From the NCBI RefSeq assembly GCF_024199795.1, contig NZ_JANADK010000001.1:5828001-5892000 (forward strand): a stretch of DNA of 64,000 nt, given 5' to 3'. Numbering within the stretch: the first letter of the stretch is position 1; each line of letters starts with the position of its first letter. Below are positions 24,635 through 33,908 of this stretch, piece by piece. The notes below the pieces were generated by a model. That model made no database searches. It saw only the letters and a program-made list of their open reading frames with translations, and was not told where the DNA came from. The stretch is from Bradyrhizobium sp. CCGB01. GTDB taxonomy: Bacteria; Pseudomonadota; Alphaproteobacteria; Rhizobiales; Xanthobacteraceae. The position numbers were made by a program, and so were the translations under genes.

Positions 24635-24913
24635 TTACCAGTGATGGCGGCGGTGCCAACGCCGGCGATGCCAGCCCCAATGACGGTGGCCCCAGCCCCG
24701 GTGGCGGCCATGCCAGTGCACCTGTTCGGGAGTCAGCTTGGAAGCTTCCTCACTGGTGGTGACGGCGGGATGGGCGTCGGGATTGCCTTGCGGCATGCGC
24801 GCGGGGTCACCGAGCGGCTGCGGCGCCAACGGCGCAGCTTGTGCGGTCGCAGTCAACGTTGCGGCTCCGGCCGCGACGCCAAATGCGAGTTTCAAAAAGT
24901 TCCGACGCTCCAT
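24635..24913 (-). CDS. Tat-exported His/Trp/Arg-rich small protein
   Basis: 92 residues. The N-terminus MERRNFLKLAFGVAAGAATLTATAQA is a twin-arginine signal (RRNFLK) with cleavage after about residue 26. The mature part has a Pro-rich stretch, then EEASKLTPEQVHWHGR and a C-terminal tail of about 27 residues made almost only of His, Arg, Trp and Gly. Such a tail could bind metal ions or nucleic acid or polyphosphate, but this is a guess. Tat export suggests folding or cofactor loading in the cytoplasm. Not assigned to a named family. Confidence 0.75.
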   Translation of the reverse strand: MERRNFLKLAFGVAAGAATLTATAQAAPLAPQPLGDPARMPQGNPDAHPAVTTSEEASKLTPEQVHWHGRHRGWGHRHWGWHRRRWHRRHHW

Positions 24914-25024
24914 GACATGTCCTCTAGGCTATCGAGCAAGTGATGCAGAGGGAGTGTCGCGGTCTCGACATGAACCAAAGCTGAATCGCCCCTTCAGATT
25001 CATGCGTGGTGTCAGGGAGGAGCC

Positions 25025-25109
25025 GTAGCCCGGATGAAGCGCAGCATAATCCGGGAAGGTCATGCCGTGAGGCGAAGGCCTAGATTGCGCTTCGCTCCAT
25101 CCGGGCTAC
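25025..25109. repeat. palindromic repeat, GTAGCCCGGATGAAGCG family
   Basis: 85 bases with inverted ends GTAGCCCGGATGAAGCG and CGCTCCATCCGGGCTAC and an inner block CATGCCGTGAGGCGAAGGCC. Same family as 13893 and 29001. Confidence 0.75.
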
Positions 25110-25139
25110 GGAACTCGGTCCGGGTTAGGCTTCGGCGTC

Positions 25140-25454
25140 CTAGCTCGCAAACTCCTGCGCCAGCACCAGCGTCTCGCGCGTGCGCTTCACGTCGGGCCAG
25201 TCGCGGTTGAAATCGGCAACGAGCTGCTTGAGCGCATCGCCCTTCAGCATCGCAGCGAGCTTGGCCTCGTCATCGAACTGATACATGGCCTGGTGCAGCG
25301 AGGGATCGTCCAAACTCCAGAACCGCCAGGCCTTGCTGACGCCAAACACCTTCACCGCGTCGGGCACATGTTCCGTCTCGTACCATGTGTCGAAGGCGGC
25401 GCGCTTGCTGGCGTCAGTGACGATGGCACGAACGACGAAGTAGGCAGCGGGCAT
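25140..25454 (-). CDS. small dimeric-barrel-like hypothetical protein
   Basis: 104 residues from MPAAYFVVRAIVTDASKRAAFDTWYETEH at 25454, with a perfect AGGAGG seven bases upstream. The order strand (YFVVRAIV), helix (KRAAFDTWYETEHVPDAV), strand (KAWRFWSL), strand (HQAMYQFDDEAKLAAML) and helix (LVADFNRDW) fits an EthD-like ferredoxin fold. No catalytic residues can be named. A single-gene unit divergent from the large hydrolase at 25554, with about 100 bases between starts. Confidence 0.75.
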   Translation of the reverse strand: MPAAYFVVRAIVTDASKRAAFDTWYETEHVPDAVKVFGVSKAWRFWSLDDPSLHQAMYQFDDEAKLAAMLKGDALKQLVADFNRDWPDVKRTRETLVLAQEFAS

Positions 25455-25553
25455 GTGTTTCCTCCTGTTGTTTGGCCGCAGCATAGACGGTTATAGTCGC
25501 GGCAACAAAAAGCCCGCGCGACGGACAATGCCGTCGCGCCGATAAGGGAAGGA

Positions 25554-27521
25554 ATGGCCATGCGCAGGATCATCACCGGCCTCGTCGCGATCGCATGCCT
25601 GTGGCCGGCCGCCTCAATCGCCGAAATCGTCCGCTTCGACATTCTGGAACGCGTGCCCGCCTTTGCCAGCCGCAGCTTCGGCGATGTCGGCACCTATGAG
25701 CGGATCACGGCGCGCGCGACCCTCGCGCTCAACCCGTCCGACGACCGCAACGCCGTCATCACCGATCTCGCGCTCGCGCCGCGTCGCCCTGACGGCAAGG
25801 TCGAGGCTACCGCAGACGTCGTGATCCTGAGGCCCACCGATCCCACGCACGGCAACGGCACGCTGCTGCTGGAGGTGCCCAATCGCGGCCGCAAGCTGGC
25901 GCCGCAATTGTTCGACGATTCCGCACAGCCCGGCGCCAACATTGCGGACAAGGCCGAGGACGCCGGCATCGGCTTCCTGCATCGCCAGGGTTTTACGATG
26001 GTCTGGGTCGGCTGGCAGGGTGATATCCCCTCCAAGCCCGGACAACTCGCGCTGACGGCACCGGTGATCAAGAACATCGCCGGTCCGGCGCGCGAAGAGA
26101 TCGTCTTCGACAACACGACCAATCCCGCGCGCGCGACGCTGACCTGGCCGGCGGCCGACGCCGCCACCGACCTCAAGGTCTCCGTGCGCGCGGCCTGGGC
26201 CGATGCGCGGCAGACGCCTTCCGGCCTCTCCGCAAAACTCGTCGATGCCAATACGGTTGAGATCACCCGGCCCGACGGCTTTGATGCCGGCGCGCTCTAC
26301 GAGATCACCTACACCGCGCGCGATCCAGTGCCACTCGGCATGGGCTATGCCGCCGTGCGCGACGTCGTCAGCTTCCTCCGCCACGACGAGACGCCGGCGA
26401 ATCCGCTGCTCAACGGCCTGCACCCGTCGGTGAGCCGGGCCATCGGCTTCGGCGTCTCGCAATCCGGCCGCTTCCTGCGCGACTTCCTCTATCTCGGCTT
26501 CAACGAGGACCTCTCGGGCCGCATGGTGTTCGACGGATTGATGCCGCATGTCGCGGGCACGCGGCGGATGGCGACAAACGTCCGCTTCGGCCAGCCCGGC
26601 CGCAACCCGCGCCATCCGCAGGATCCGGCGTGGCAGGCCGATCTCTTCCCCTTCACCTATGCCAGCCTGAGCGATCCCTATTCCGGCAAGACTGATGGTT
26701 TGCTTCGCCGCTGCTCGCTCTCGGCGACATGCCCGAAGGTGATGCAGACCGACAGCGAGCACGAATGGTGGGCCTCGCATGCCTCGCTGCTGGTCACCGA
26801 TCTCTCAGGCAACCACCTCGACCTCCCCGACAACGTCCGCGCCTACATGATCACAGGCACACCGCATTTCGCGGAAGCCGCCGACGTGATGAAGAAGGGC
26901 GTGCCCGCGATGTCGCTGCCGCAGAACCCGATGCATGCGGGCATGCCGATGCGCGCGCTGCTCACCGACCTCAACGCCTGGATCAGCGACGGCGTAAAGC
27001 CGCCCGCAAGCCGCATCCCCATGCGCGCCCACGGCACGCTGGTCACAGCGCAGGGCGCCGTGCCGACCGACATCCCCGGCCTGCCTTATGCCGCCATCCA
27101 CACGCTCGCCGTTTTCTCCGACCAAAGCGTACTGCCGCCGAAGGAGATCGGCCGCTATCCCGTGTTCGTGCCCAAGGCGGACAATGACGGCATGGCCATC
27201 GCAGGCATCCGCCAGCTTGCGCTCGCGGTGCCGCGCGCGACCTACACCGCCTGGAATCCGCGCGCGCAAGGGTTCGGCCCGACCGCGCTTTATCCATTGC
27301 AAGGCGCGGTGGTGCCGTTCGCGCCGACGGAAGCCGCGCGCAAGGAAGTGCATGATCCCAGGCCGTCGATCGCGGAGCGATATGCGGATGACGGCGCGTA
27401 TGTCGCGGCGGTGAAGCGCGAGGCCACGCGGCAGATGGCGGAACGGTTGCTGCTGCCGGAGGATGCGGAGCGCGCGGTCGAGGCGGCCAAGCAAGGCCGG
27501 CTGGCGAAGCTTGGGCAGTAA
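25554..27521 (+). CDS. large exported alpha/beta hydrolase-domain protein
   Basis: 655 residues; an in-frame ATG two codons later (25560) has better spacing from GGGAAGG. A signal peptide covers about the first 23 residues (WPAASIA-E). The protein follows the 'alpha/beta hydrolase domain' family of about 450-650 residues: an N-terminal beta-rich domain, then the hydrolase part with nucleophile Ser304 in GFGVSQSGRFLRDFLYLGFN, and later FDGLMPHVAG and HEWWASHASLLVTD blocks. Substrates of the family are unknown. Likely periplasmic. Confidence 0.8.
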   Translation: MAMRRIITGLVAIACLWPAASIAEIVRFDILERVPAFASRSFGDVGTYERITARATLALNPSDDRNAVITDLALAPRRPDGKVEATADVVILRPTDPTHGNGTLLLEVPNRGRKLAPQLFDDSAQPGANIADKAEDAGIGFLHRQGFTMVWVGWQGDIPSKPGQLALTAPVIKNIAGPAREEIVFDNTTNPARATLTWPAADAATDLKVSVRAAWADARQTPSGLSAKLVDANTVEITRPDGFDAGALYEITYTARDPVPLGMGYAAVRDVVSFLRHDETPANPLLNGLHPSVSRAIGFGVSQSGRFLRDFLYLGFNEDLSGRMVFDGLMPHVAGTRRMATNVRFGQPGRNPRHPQDPAWQADLFPFTYASLSDPYSGKTDGLLRRCSLSATCPKVMQTDSEHEWWASHASLLVTDLSGNHLDLPDNVRAYMITGTPHFAEAADVMKKGVPAMSLPQNPMHAGMPMRALLTDLNAWISDGVKPPASRIPMRAHGTLVTAQGAVPTDIPGLPYAAIHTLAVFSDQSVLPPKEIGRYPVFVPKADNDGMAIAGIRQLALAVPRATYTAWNPRAQGFGPTALYPLQGAVVPFAPTEAARKEVHDPRPSIAERYADDGAYVAAVKREATRQMAERLLLPEDAERAVEAAKQGRLAKLGQ

Positions 27522-27536
27522 ACACCGGTCCGTAGT

Positions 27537-27630
27537 CCGTAGGGTGGGCAAAGCGAAGCGTGCCCACGACTTCCGCCGCCGGGCAAAAGGTCGTGGGCAC
27601 GGCGCAAGTGCGCCTTTGCCCACCCTACGG
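27537..27630. repeat. palindromic repeat, CCGTAGGGTGGGCAAAGCG family
   Basis: 94 bases with inverted ends CCGTAGGGTGGGCAAAG and CTTTGCCCACCCTACGG and inner inverted GTGCCCACGAC / GTCGTGGGCAC. Same family as 33019-33150. Confidence 0.85.
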
Positions 27631-27715
27631 TTCTGCCCGCGGAGAAAAAACGTCCGCCCCCTGTCGGATCGCCCGCCCTTCATCCGTCCTATGCCGGACA
27701 GCACGGAGACACCGC

Positions 27716-28369
27716 ATGGCCGACCTCACCCTGACCACCTTCGACTGGGTTCCTCCGCCCCCGCGCGGCTTGGTGCGCGACCTCCGCGTGCGCTGGGCCC
27801 TGGAAGAAGCCGCCCTGCCCTATCGCGTCGCAAGCGTGCCGTTCGCCGATCGAAGCCCCGCGCATTTCGCGCACCAGCCCTTCGGCCAGGTGCCGTGGCT
27901 GACCGATGGCGACCTCTCGATCTTCGAGGGCGGCGCGATCCTGCTGCATCTGGGCGAACTCAGCCCGAAGCTGATGCCATCAGATCCGCGCGGTCGCGTT
28001 GAGGCGACGGAGTGGGTGTTCGCCGCGCTCAATTCGGTGGAGATGGCAAGCCTGCCCTGGACGATGTCGAAGTTCATGGGCCATCCGAGCGACACGGCGG
28101 CGTGGAAATTCGTCGACGACTTCCTCAAGCTCCGCCTCAAGCACATGGAGACGGTGCTGGCAGGACGGGAATGGCTGGCGGGCTCTTTCTCCGTCGCCGA
28201 CATCCTGATGGCGGACGTGCTGCGCGTCGTCGATAAGTTCGACGGGCTCACGGACAGTCCCGCCTGCCGCGCCTACGCCGCGCGCGCTACGGCTCGCCCG
28301 GCATTCGCAAAAGCCCGCGCCGACCAGATGGCGCATTTCGAGGCGGCGGATAAGGCACGATCTGCGTGA
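27716..28369 (+). CDS. glutathione S-transferase family protein
   Basis: 217 residues from MADLTLTTFDWVPPPPRGLVRD, with GGAG before the ATG; upstream frame is repeat DNA. The thioredoxin-like domain (about 1-80) has the cis-proline in FGQVPWLTDGD and the glutathione-binding pair in SIFEGGAILLHL. The all-helical domain follows, with the N-capping box in SFSVADILMADVLR. The usual catalytic Ser/Cys site is replaced by PPPPRGLVRD, so the activity may be unusual. Cytoplasmic. Confidence 0.85.
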   Translation: MADLTLTTFDWVPPPPRGLVRDLRVRWALEEAALPYRVASVPFADRSPAHFAHQPFGQVPWLTDGDLSIFEGGAILLHLGELSPKLMPSDPRGRVEATEWVFAALNSVEMASLPWTMSKFMGHPSDTAAWKFVDDFLKLRLKHMETVLAGREWLAGSFSVADILMADVLRVVDKFDGLTDSPACRAYAARATARPAFAKARADQMAHFEAADKARSA

Positions 28370-28462
28370 CCTGCCGCACATAACTAACCCGGCATCGGCC
28401 ATACGCTCACAGCCATTAAAACGAAGCAGATGGCCTCAAATTTTCAGGGCGGAAGGTGACAC

Positions 28463-28615
28463 ATGGCCCGCATCGACTATCTCAAGGACCAGCTTGCCCG
28501 CGCCGAGCGTCTCGTAAAGGCGATCCTCGACCAGCAGACCGCGGAACGCCTCCAGGCATTCGCAGCCGAGTGCCGCACGGATTTGCCGGTGCTGGCGCTC
28601 AGGACCGCCGCGTAA
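28463..28615 (+). CDS. 50-residue hypothetical protein
   Basis: A short open frame, ATG at 28463 to TAA at 28615, preceded by GGAAGG at about nine bases. The product starts MARIDYLKDQLARAERLVKA and continues as an amphipathic helix (ILDQQTAERLQAFAAECR) with a short hydrophobic end. Codon use (GC-rich third positions) is like that of its neighbours. No family recognised. Its stop is nine bases from the convergent stop of the next gene. Confidence 0.55.
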   Translation: MARIDYLKDQLARAERLVKAILDQQTAERLQAFAAECRTDLPVLALRTAA

Positions 28616-28624
28616 GGCGGCGCG

Positions 28625-28972
28625 TCACACCAGCTTCATCGGCGTATCGGCGACCACGCGCAGGTCGAACGTTCCGATCAGCGCCGAGCGCCGCGCCTCC
28701 GCAGCACCGATCGCATCGACCGTCTGCCGCAACGTGCTGATGTTCGAGCCGAGCGAGACGATCCCGCCCAGCACCAGCGCGATCGACCCGAGCGCGGCAG
28801 TCTGACCTGTCCCCAGCAGACCGAAAATCGTGATCAACAGCAGTGCGGCCCCGCTGCCGATCGCGATCTTGGACGCCAGAATGTATTTCCTGCATCGCTC
28901 GGCGATCTCGGCGAGCCGCTCGATCCGATCTTCGATGTCGGAGATTTCGTCGGTCGGATCGTCTTCGGTCAT
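28625..28972 (-). CDS. hypothetical two-helix membrane protein
   Basis: 115 residues. An acidic coiled-coil-like N-terminus (DEISDIEDRIERLAEIAERCRKYIL) precedes two membrane helices at about 33-53 (KIAIGSGAALLLITIFGLLG) and 60-78 (LGSIALVLGGIVSLGS), then a soluble segment. No recognised motif and no strong ribosome-binding site before the ATG. Seems a single gene. Possibly a small inner-membrane protein with cytoplasmic ends. Confidence 0.65.
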   Translation of the reverse strand: MTEDDPTDEISDIEDRIERLAEIAERCRKYILASKIAIGSGAALLLITIFGLLGTGQTAALGSIALVLGGIVSLGSNISTLRQTVDAIGAAEARRSALIGTFDLRVVADTPMKLV

Positions 28973-29000
28973 TGGATCGATGCCAAATCAGAAGAAACCA

Positions 29001-29071
29001 GTAGCCCGCATGAGCAAAGCGACATGCGGGACTTGAGAGAACCCGGATGTCGCTGCGCTCATCCGGGCTAC
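29001..29071. repeat. palindromic repeat, GTAGCCCGCATGAGC family
   Basis: 71 bases with inverted ends GTAGCCCGCATGAGCAAAGC and GCTCATCCGGGCTAC, eight bases from the stop of the carboxylase gene. Same family as 13893 and 25025. Confidence 0.75.
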
Positions 29072-29078
29072 GCGTCCC

Positions 29079-30611
29079 TCACAACGGCAAATTGTCGTGC
29101 TTCTTCGCCGGCGTCTCCACCTTCTTGTCCTTCAGCATCGCCAGCGCCCGCGCGATGCGCTTGCGCGTCGAGTGCGGCATGATGACGTCGTCGATGTAGC
29201 CGCGTTCGGCGGCGATGAAGGGGGACAGGAAGCGGTCTTCGTATTCCTTGGTGCGCGCGGCGATCTTGTCGGGGTCGCCGATGTCTGAGCGGAAGATGAT
29301 CTCGACCGCGCCCTTGGCGCCCATCACCGCGATCTGGGCGGTCGGCCAGGCGTAGTTCATGTCCGCGCCGATCTCCTTGGAGGCCATGACGTCGAAGGCG
29401 CCGCCATAGGCCTTGCGGGTGATGATGGTGACCAGCGGCACCGTAGACTGCGAATAGGCGAACAGCAGCTTTGCACCGTGCTTGATCAGGCCGCCATATT
29501 CCTGCGCGGTGCCCGGCAGGAAGCCCGGCACGTCGACGAAGGTGACGATCGGGATGTTGAAGGCATCGCAAAAGCGAACGAAGCGCGCGGCCTTGCGGGA
29601 GGCATCGCTGTCGAGCACGCCCGCCAGCACCATCGGCTGGTTGGCGACGAAGCCGACGGTGCGGCCGGCGATGCGGCCGAAGCCGGTGACGATGTTCTTG
29701 GCGAACATGTCGGCGATCTCGAAGAAATCGCCCTCGTCCACGACCTTCAGGATCAGCTCCTTCATGTCGTAGGGCTTGTTCGGGTTGTCGGGGATCAGCG
29801 TGTCGAGCGACATGTCGACCCGGCCGATGTCGTCAAAGCTCGGCCATTCCGGCACGCCGTCGGTGTTGTTGGACGGCAGGAAATCGATCAGGCGCCGCAT
29901 CTGCAGAAGCGTCTCGACGTCGTTCTCGAAGGCGCCGTCGGCGATCGAGGAGCGCGTCGCGTGCACCGAGGCGCCGCCGAGCTCTTCCGCCGTGACGACC
30001 TCGTTGGTGACGGTCTTCACCACGTCGGGGCCGGTGACGAACATGTAGCTGGTGTTCTTCACCATGAAGATGAAGTCGGTCATCGCCGGCGAATAGACGT
30101 CGCCACCGGCGCAGGGGCCCATGATGACGGAGATCTGCGGGATCACGCCCGAGGCCAGCACGTTGCGGCGGAACACGTAGGAATAGCCGGCGAGCGCGGC
30201 GACGCCTTCCTGGATGCGGGCGCCGCCCGCGTCATAGAGGCCGATGATGGGCGCCCGCGCCTTCATCGCCATGTCCTGGAGTTTTGTGATTTTAAGCGCG
30301 TGCGTTTCCGAGAGCGACCCGCCGAATACGGTAAAGTCCTTGGCGAACACAAAGGTCTTGCGGCCGTTGACGGTGCCCCAGCCGGTGACGACGCCGTCGC
30401 CGGGCACCTTGCTCTTCTCCATGCCGAACTCGGTGGAGCGGTGCTCGACGAACATGTCGAATTCCTCGAACGATCCCTTGTCGAGCAAGAGCTCGATGCG
30501 CTCGCGCGCGGTCAGCTTGCCGCGGGCGTGCTGCGCCTCGATGCGCTTCTCCCCGCCGCCGAGCTTTGCGCCGGCCCGACGATCTTCAAGGGCGTCCAGG
30601 ATATTCTTCAT
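29079..30611 (-). CDS. pccB: acyl-CoA (propionyl-CoA) carboxylase beta subunit
   Basis: 510 residues, the usual length. It is a biotin-dependent carboxyltransferase with two crotonase-like domains: N-terminal [32 protein letters not shown] and [16 protein letters not shown] (acyl-CoA oxyanion site), and C-terminal [47 protein letters not shown] and [12 protein letters not shown] (biotin site). It transfers CO2 from biotin on the alpha subunit to propionyl-CoA (or a related acyl-CoA), giving methylmalonyl-CoA. The alpha subunit is not in the window. The acyl chain is judged from overall resemblance to PccB. Confidence 0.9.
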   Translation of the reverse strand: MKNILDALEDRRAGAKLGGGEKRIEAQHARGKLTARERIELLLDKGSFEEFDMFVEHRSTEFGMEKSKVPGDGVVTGWGTVNGRKTFVFAKDFTVFGGSLSETHALKITKLQDMAMKARAPIIGLYDAGGARIQEGVAALAGYSYVFRRNVLASGVIPQISVIMGPCAGGDVYSPAMTDFIFMVKNTSYMFVTGPDVVKTVTNEVVTAEELGGASVHATRSSIADGAFENDVETLLQMRRLIDFLPSNNTDGVPEWPSFDDIGRVDMSLDTLIPDNPNKPYDMKELILKVVDEGDFFEIADMFAKNIVTGFGRIAGRTVGFVANQPMVLAGVLDSDASRKAARFVRFCDAFNIPIVTFVDVPGFLPGTAQEYGGLIKHGAKLLFAYSQSTVPLVTIITRKAYGGAFDVMASKEIGADMNYAWPTAQIAVMGAKGAVEIIFRSDIGDPDKIAARTKEYEDRFLSPFIAAERGYIDDVIMPHSTRKRIARALAMLKDKKVETPAKKHDNLPL

Positions 30612-30760
30612 TTGCTCCCGCCAGTTCTTAGCCTAAATGCGATTGCCGGGGGTTCTAACACGGCATTTTGCGGACCGGGAAGCGGCTTTCGGTGTCGCAG
30701 GGCTGCCCTGCCGCAGCGTGAAAGCGCAAGGAATTACAAAGTTTTGCCTGGGAGACGACG

Positions 30761-31165
30761 ATGGATGAGGCAACGGCCGAGACGGGCGCGGCGACCGGCG
30801 GCGTCAAGATCCTGCTGCGGCTGGAGGGCCTGACCCTGTTCGCGGGGATGGTGATGCTCTACGCGTCCTGGGACGGCTCGTGGCTGGTGTTCGCCCTGCT
30901 CTTCTTCGTCCCCGATCTGAGCTTCCTGGCCTACCTTGCCGACGCCAAATTCGGGGCGCTGGTCTACAATGCCGCCCACAGCTACATGGCGCCGGTGACG
31001 CTGCTGACGCTGGGCTTCGGCTTCGCCTCCCCCCTCACCCTGTCCATCGCCCTGATCTGGCTCGCCCATATCGGCCTCGACCGGGCGCTCGGCTATGGCC
31101 TGAAATATTCGGCCGGGTTCGGCTTCACCCATCTCGGCCGGATCGGGCGGCAGAAGGACGCGTGA
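30761..31165 (+). CDS. DUF4260 membrane protein
   Basis: 134 residues, with GGGAGACG before the ATG. About four hydrophobic helices: LTLFAGMVMLYASW, WLVFALLFFVPDLSFLAYL, YMAPVTLLTLGFGFA and LTLSIALIWLAHIGLDRALGYGLKY. The order, with the PDLSFLAY...GALVYNAAHSY and H-x-x-xDRALGYGLKY motifs, is that of DUF4260 proteins, whose role is unknown. Inner membrane expected. Divergent from the carboxylase gene. Confidence 0.85.
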   Translation: MDEATAETGAATGGVKILLRLEGLTLFAGMVMLYASWDGSWLVFALLFFVPDLSFLAYLADAKFGALVYNAAHSYMAPVTLLTLGFGFASPLTLSIALIWLAHIGLDRALGYGLKYSAGFGFTHLGRIGRQKDA

Positions 31166-31328
31166 TCCCGGCGCTCGTGCGGCGGGAGACCGCCATTTTG
31201 TCGGCCCTCGCCCGTTGACCGGGCCGGCCGATTCAGGCTTGCTTCAAGCCCAGCGATCAGGCGCCGAATGTTGCGTGGGCTCAGTCGGTACGGCGGCGGT
31301 CATCATTTCCGGCTGCAAGCATCACCCC

Positions 31329-31922
31329 ATGTCCGCGACGGTCGTCCCACTGCCGCCGAGCTCATCGTCCGAAACGACCGACTTCCTGCGACGCATGGCC
31401 AGCATGGTGTCGGGACGGAACGGCGAGATGTTGCTGCGCGCTGCGAGCCTGATCGAGTCGCTGGCGCATCGGGCGATGTCGGCGGAACGCCTCTATCACG
31501 AGGAGCACGAAGAGAACACACGCAACAGCGAGCTGCGCGAGGCCGGTGAGATGGCCTCCGATGCCATGGTCAAGCAACTCGATGCGCTGCGCGGCCAGCT
31601 TGCCGAGGTCACCGCGGCAGCCGCGGCCGAGCGCACGGCGTTCGACGCCGAGCGCGACAAGCTGCTCGGCCTGATGCAACATGCCGAGAGCCATATCGGC
31701 AAGCTCACGACCGAGCTCGAGACGCTGCGCGCCTCCGTCGACAGTTTCAACGAGACCGTGGTCCCCGTGCCGACCGAGATGCTGCGTCTGGCACGCACCC
31801 AGTTCGATTTCCTCTCCGCCGGTTTTGCCCGCAAGGGCGACGTGATCTCACAGGCGATGAGCGAGATCGGCGGCTTTGCGATCGACCAGGCGCTGACGGC
31901 GAAGAAGACAGATACCGCCTGA
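31329..31922 (+). CDS. hypothetical coiled-coil protein
   Basis: 197 residues from the ATG at 31329. There is no clear ribosome-binding site, so the start is uncertain; the open frame extends to 31215. Most of the protein is predicted helical: SETTDFLRRMASMV, then a long charged coiled coil at about 60-150 (ELREAGEMASDAMVKQLDAL and ...ERDKLLGLMQHAESHIGKLT). There is no signal peptide or membrane helix. Not assigned to a family; possibly a structural or DNA-associated protein. Confidence 0.65.
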   Translation: MSATVVPLPPSSSSETTDFLRRMASMVSGRNGEMLLRAASLIESLAHRAMSAERLYHEEHEENTRNSELREAGEMASDAMVKQLDALRGQLAEVTAAAAAERTAFDAERDKLLGLMQHAESHIGKLTTELETLRASVDSFNETVVPVPTEMLRLARTQFDFLSAGFARKGDVISQAMSEIGGFAIDQALTAKKTDTA

Positions 31923-32002
31923 GGCTGTGGAAGCTGACGGTGCGAAATTGACACCGCGCAAGCCCGTCGTTCTACTCAACAATAATCATAAGGGAGGATC
32001 CG

Positions 32003-33001
32003 ATGCCGACGGCATTCCGCGTCGTTGCGACGCTCATCACGCTTTACGGTTCGGCCTTGTTCACTGGCGCCAATGCACAATCCCTCCCCAAGGAAGTCGC
32101 CACCCGCGCCGAGATCTACCCGATCCCCTCGCTCACCCTCTCCGACCAGCAGTTTCTCAGCGGCGACGCGGCGGCCGGCAAGCCGGTGACGGTCGCAGGT
32201 GAATTCCGTGTTGCGCAGGGCACCGGAAAACTCCCCGTCGTGGTGCTGATGCACGGCTCGAGCGGCGTCGGCGCGACCACCGAGGCCTGGGTGCACGCGT
32301 TCAACGCCATGGGCATATCCACCTTCGTGATCGACGGCTTCACCGGCCGCGGGCTGACGGTGGTCGGGCCGAACCAGGCGCTGCTCGGCCGGCTCAACCT
32401 GATCGTCGACATCTACCGTTCGCTGGAGATCCTCGCAAAACATCCGCGCGTCGATCCTGACCGCATCGTGCTGATGGGGTTTTCGCGCGGTGGTCAGGCG
32501 ACGCTTTATGCGAGCCTGGAACGCTTCAACAAGCTTTGGAACAAGTCCGGCATCCAGTTCGCCGCCTACATCCCGTTCTATCCGGATTGCTCGACAACGT
32601 ATCAGAGCGACGCCGAGGTCGCCGCGCGCCCGATCCGCATCTTCCACGGCACGCCGGATGACTACAATCCCGTGAAGAGCTGCAAGGCGTTCGTCGAACG
32701 GCTCAAGACAGCCGGCCGCGACGTGGTGCTGACCGAATATCCCGACAGCGCCCACGGTTTTGACAGCGGCCTGCTCGGCGTCAGCACCGTTGCGGTGTCG
32801 GCCAATGCGCAAACCGTGCGCAACTGCCGGATCAAGGAAGGCGACGGCGGTGTGCTGATGAATGGCGATACGAACGCGCCCTTCACCTACAAGGATTCCT
32901 GCGTCGAGCTGAACCCGCATGTCGGCGGCAATCCCGCGACGGCGGCGGAGTCGCGGAAGGCCGTGGAGGATTTCTTGCAGGCGCTGTTCAAGCTGGGATA
33001 G
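32003..33001 (+). CDS. exported dienelactone hydrolase-like protein
   Basis: 332 residues, with GGGAGGA before the ATG. A signal peptide ends near residue 25 (ANA-Q). It is an alpha/beta hydrolase of the dienelactone hydrolase type: VVVLMHGSSGVG at 79-90, nucleophile Ser161 in GFSRGGQATLY, acid near Asp219/Asp220 in FHGTPDDYNPV and His251 in DSAHGFDSG. True dienelactone hydrolases have a cysteine nucleophile; serine here indicates an esterase or peptidase-like enzyme. Periplasmic. Confidence 0.85.
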   Translation: MPTAFRVVATLITLYGSALFTGANAQSLPKEVATRAEIYPIPSLTLSDQQFLSGDAAAGKPVTVAGEFRVAQGTGKLPVVVLMHGSSGVGATTEAWVHAFNAMGISTFVIDGFTGRGLTVVGPNQALLGRLNLIVDIYRSLEILAKHPRVDPDRIVLMGFSRGGQATLYASLERFNKLWNKSGIQFAAYIPFYPDCSTTYQSDAEVAARPIRIFHGTPDDYNPVKSCKAFVERLKTAGRDVVLTEYPDSAHGFDSGLLGVSTVAVSANAQTVRNCRIKEGDGGVLMNGDTNAPFTYKDSCVELNPHVGGNPATAAESRKAVEDFLQALFKLG

Positions 33002-33018
33002 TGGGTCCGAGACGAGAT

Positions 33019-33150
33019 GCCGTAGGGTGGGCAAAGCGACTTGTCCGCCGTAGCTCGAAGAGCGAAGGCGGAAGCGTGCCCACCAAATTGCAGATCCCGG
33101 CATGGAGAGATGGTGGGCACGGCGCTACGCGCCTTTGCCCACCCTACGGC
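33019..33150. repeat. palindromic repeat, GCCGTAGGGTGGGCAAAGCG family
   Basis: 132 bases with inverted ends GCCGTAGGGTGGGCAAAG and CTTTGCCCACCCTACGGC and inner inverted GTGCCCACCA / TGGTGGGCAC. It sits between two convergent stops. A longer relative of 27537-27630, with an inserted middle containing a TCGAAGAGCG segment. Confidence 0.85.
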
Positions 33151-33172
33151 TTCGCAAGTTTGTCGCGAATTC

Positions 33173-33829
33173 CTACGGCTCACCCGGCTTGAACGGCTCC
33201 TGCTTGTCCGGCGGCACGGTCTCCTCCGCCATCGCCAGCAGCATCGCGACCATCACGTAATTGCCGGCAAGCGCGGTAAGGTCGACGATCTGCTGATCGT
33301 TGAACAGCTTCTTCGCACGCGCGTAGGTCTCATCAGAAACCTTCTTGGTCGTGGTGAGCTCGGTGACGAAGTCGTAGACCGCCGTCTCGTCCTCGGCCAT
33401 CTTCGACGGGCGCTTGTTGGCCTTCAGCTCCGCGATGATGTCGGATGACAATCCCGCCTTGGCCGCAAGCGGCGCGTGCGCGAACCATTCCACCTGCGAA
33501 CGCCACTGCCGCCCGATGATCAGGATCGCAAACTCGTTGAGCTTGGTCGGGACCGAGGTTTCCCAGCGCAGATAATAGAACAGGTCGAACAGGCGCTGGC
33601 CGAGCACGGGGCTGCGGATCATGGGATTGTAGGGCCCGCCGATCCCGACGCTCGACACCTTCATGATCTGCTCGCCGAGCGGCTTCTGCTTGGCATCCAA
33701 CTGAGCCATGGTGAGCTGCGGAAAGCGCGGCTCCTTGCTGGTGGCGGGCGCGGCAAACATCGTTGCGGCGAGCCAGCCGCCAGCTGCGGCCAGCGTGAGT
33801 GACGACAACCAGAGCGGCGTTGAGTTCAT
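33173..33829 (-). CDS. exported carboxymuconolactone decarboxylase-like protein
   Basis: 218 residues, with GGGAGGA before the ATG. A signal peptide or anchor covers about residues 5-27 (LWLSSLTLAAAGGWLAATMFA). The rest is the all-helical CMD/AhpD fold: LFDLFYYLRWETSVPTKLNEFAILIIGRQWRSQVEWFAHAPLA, where AhpD and CMD have E...C..C..H or E-x-x-H sets. Here a histidine is kept (EWFAHA) but no CxxC pair, so AhpD-like thiol peroxidase activity is unlikely. Function unknown; periplasmic export is unusual for the fold. Confidence 0.8.
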   Translation of the reverse strand: MNSTPLWLSSLTLAAAGGWLAATMFAAPATSKEPRFPQLTMAQLDAKQKPLGEQIMKVSSVGIGGPYNPMIRSPVLGQRLFDLFYYLRWETSVPTKLNEFAILIIGRQWRSQVEWFAHAPLAAKAGLSSDIIAELKANKRPSKMAEDETAVYDFVTELTTTKKVSDETYARAKKLFNDQQIVDLTALAGNYVMVAMLLAMAEETVPPDKQEPFKPGEP

Positions 33830-33908
33830 TATTATCCTCCCGACCTTTTTTCTTGCTTGGTCGGGACGATGCTAGTCGAGCGGGTTCGCGCGCACCAGCG
33901 CGGTCACG

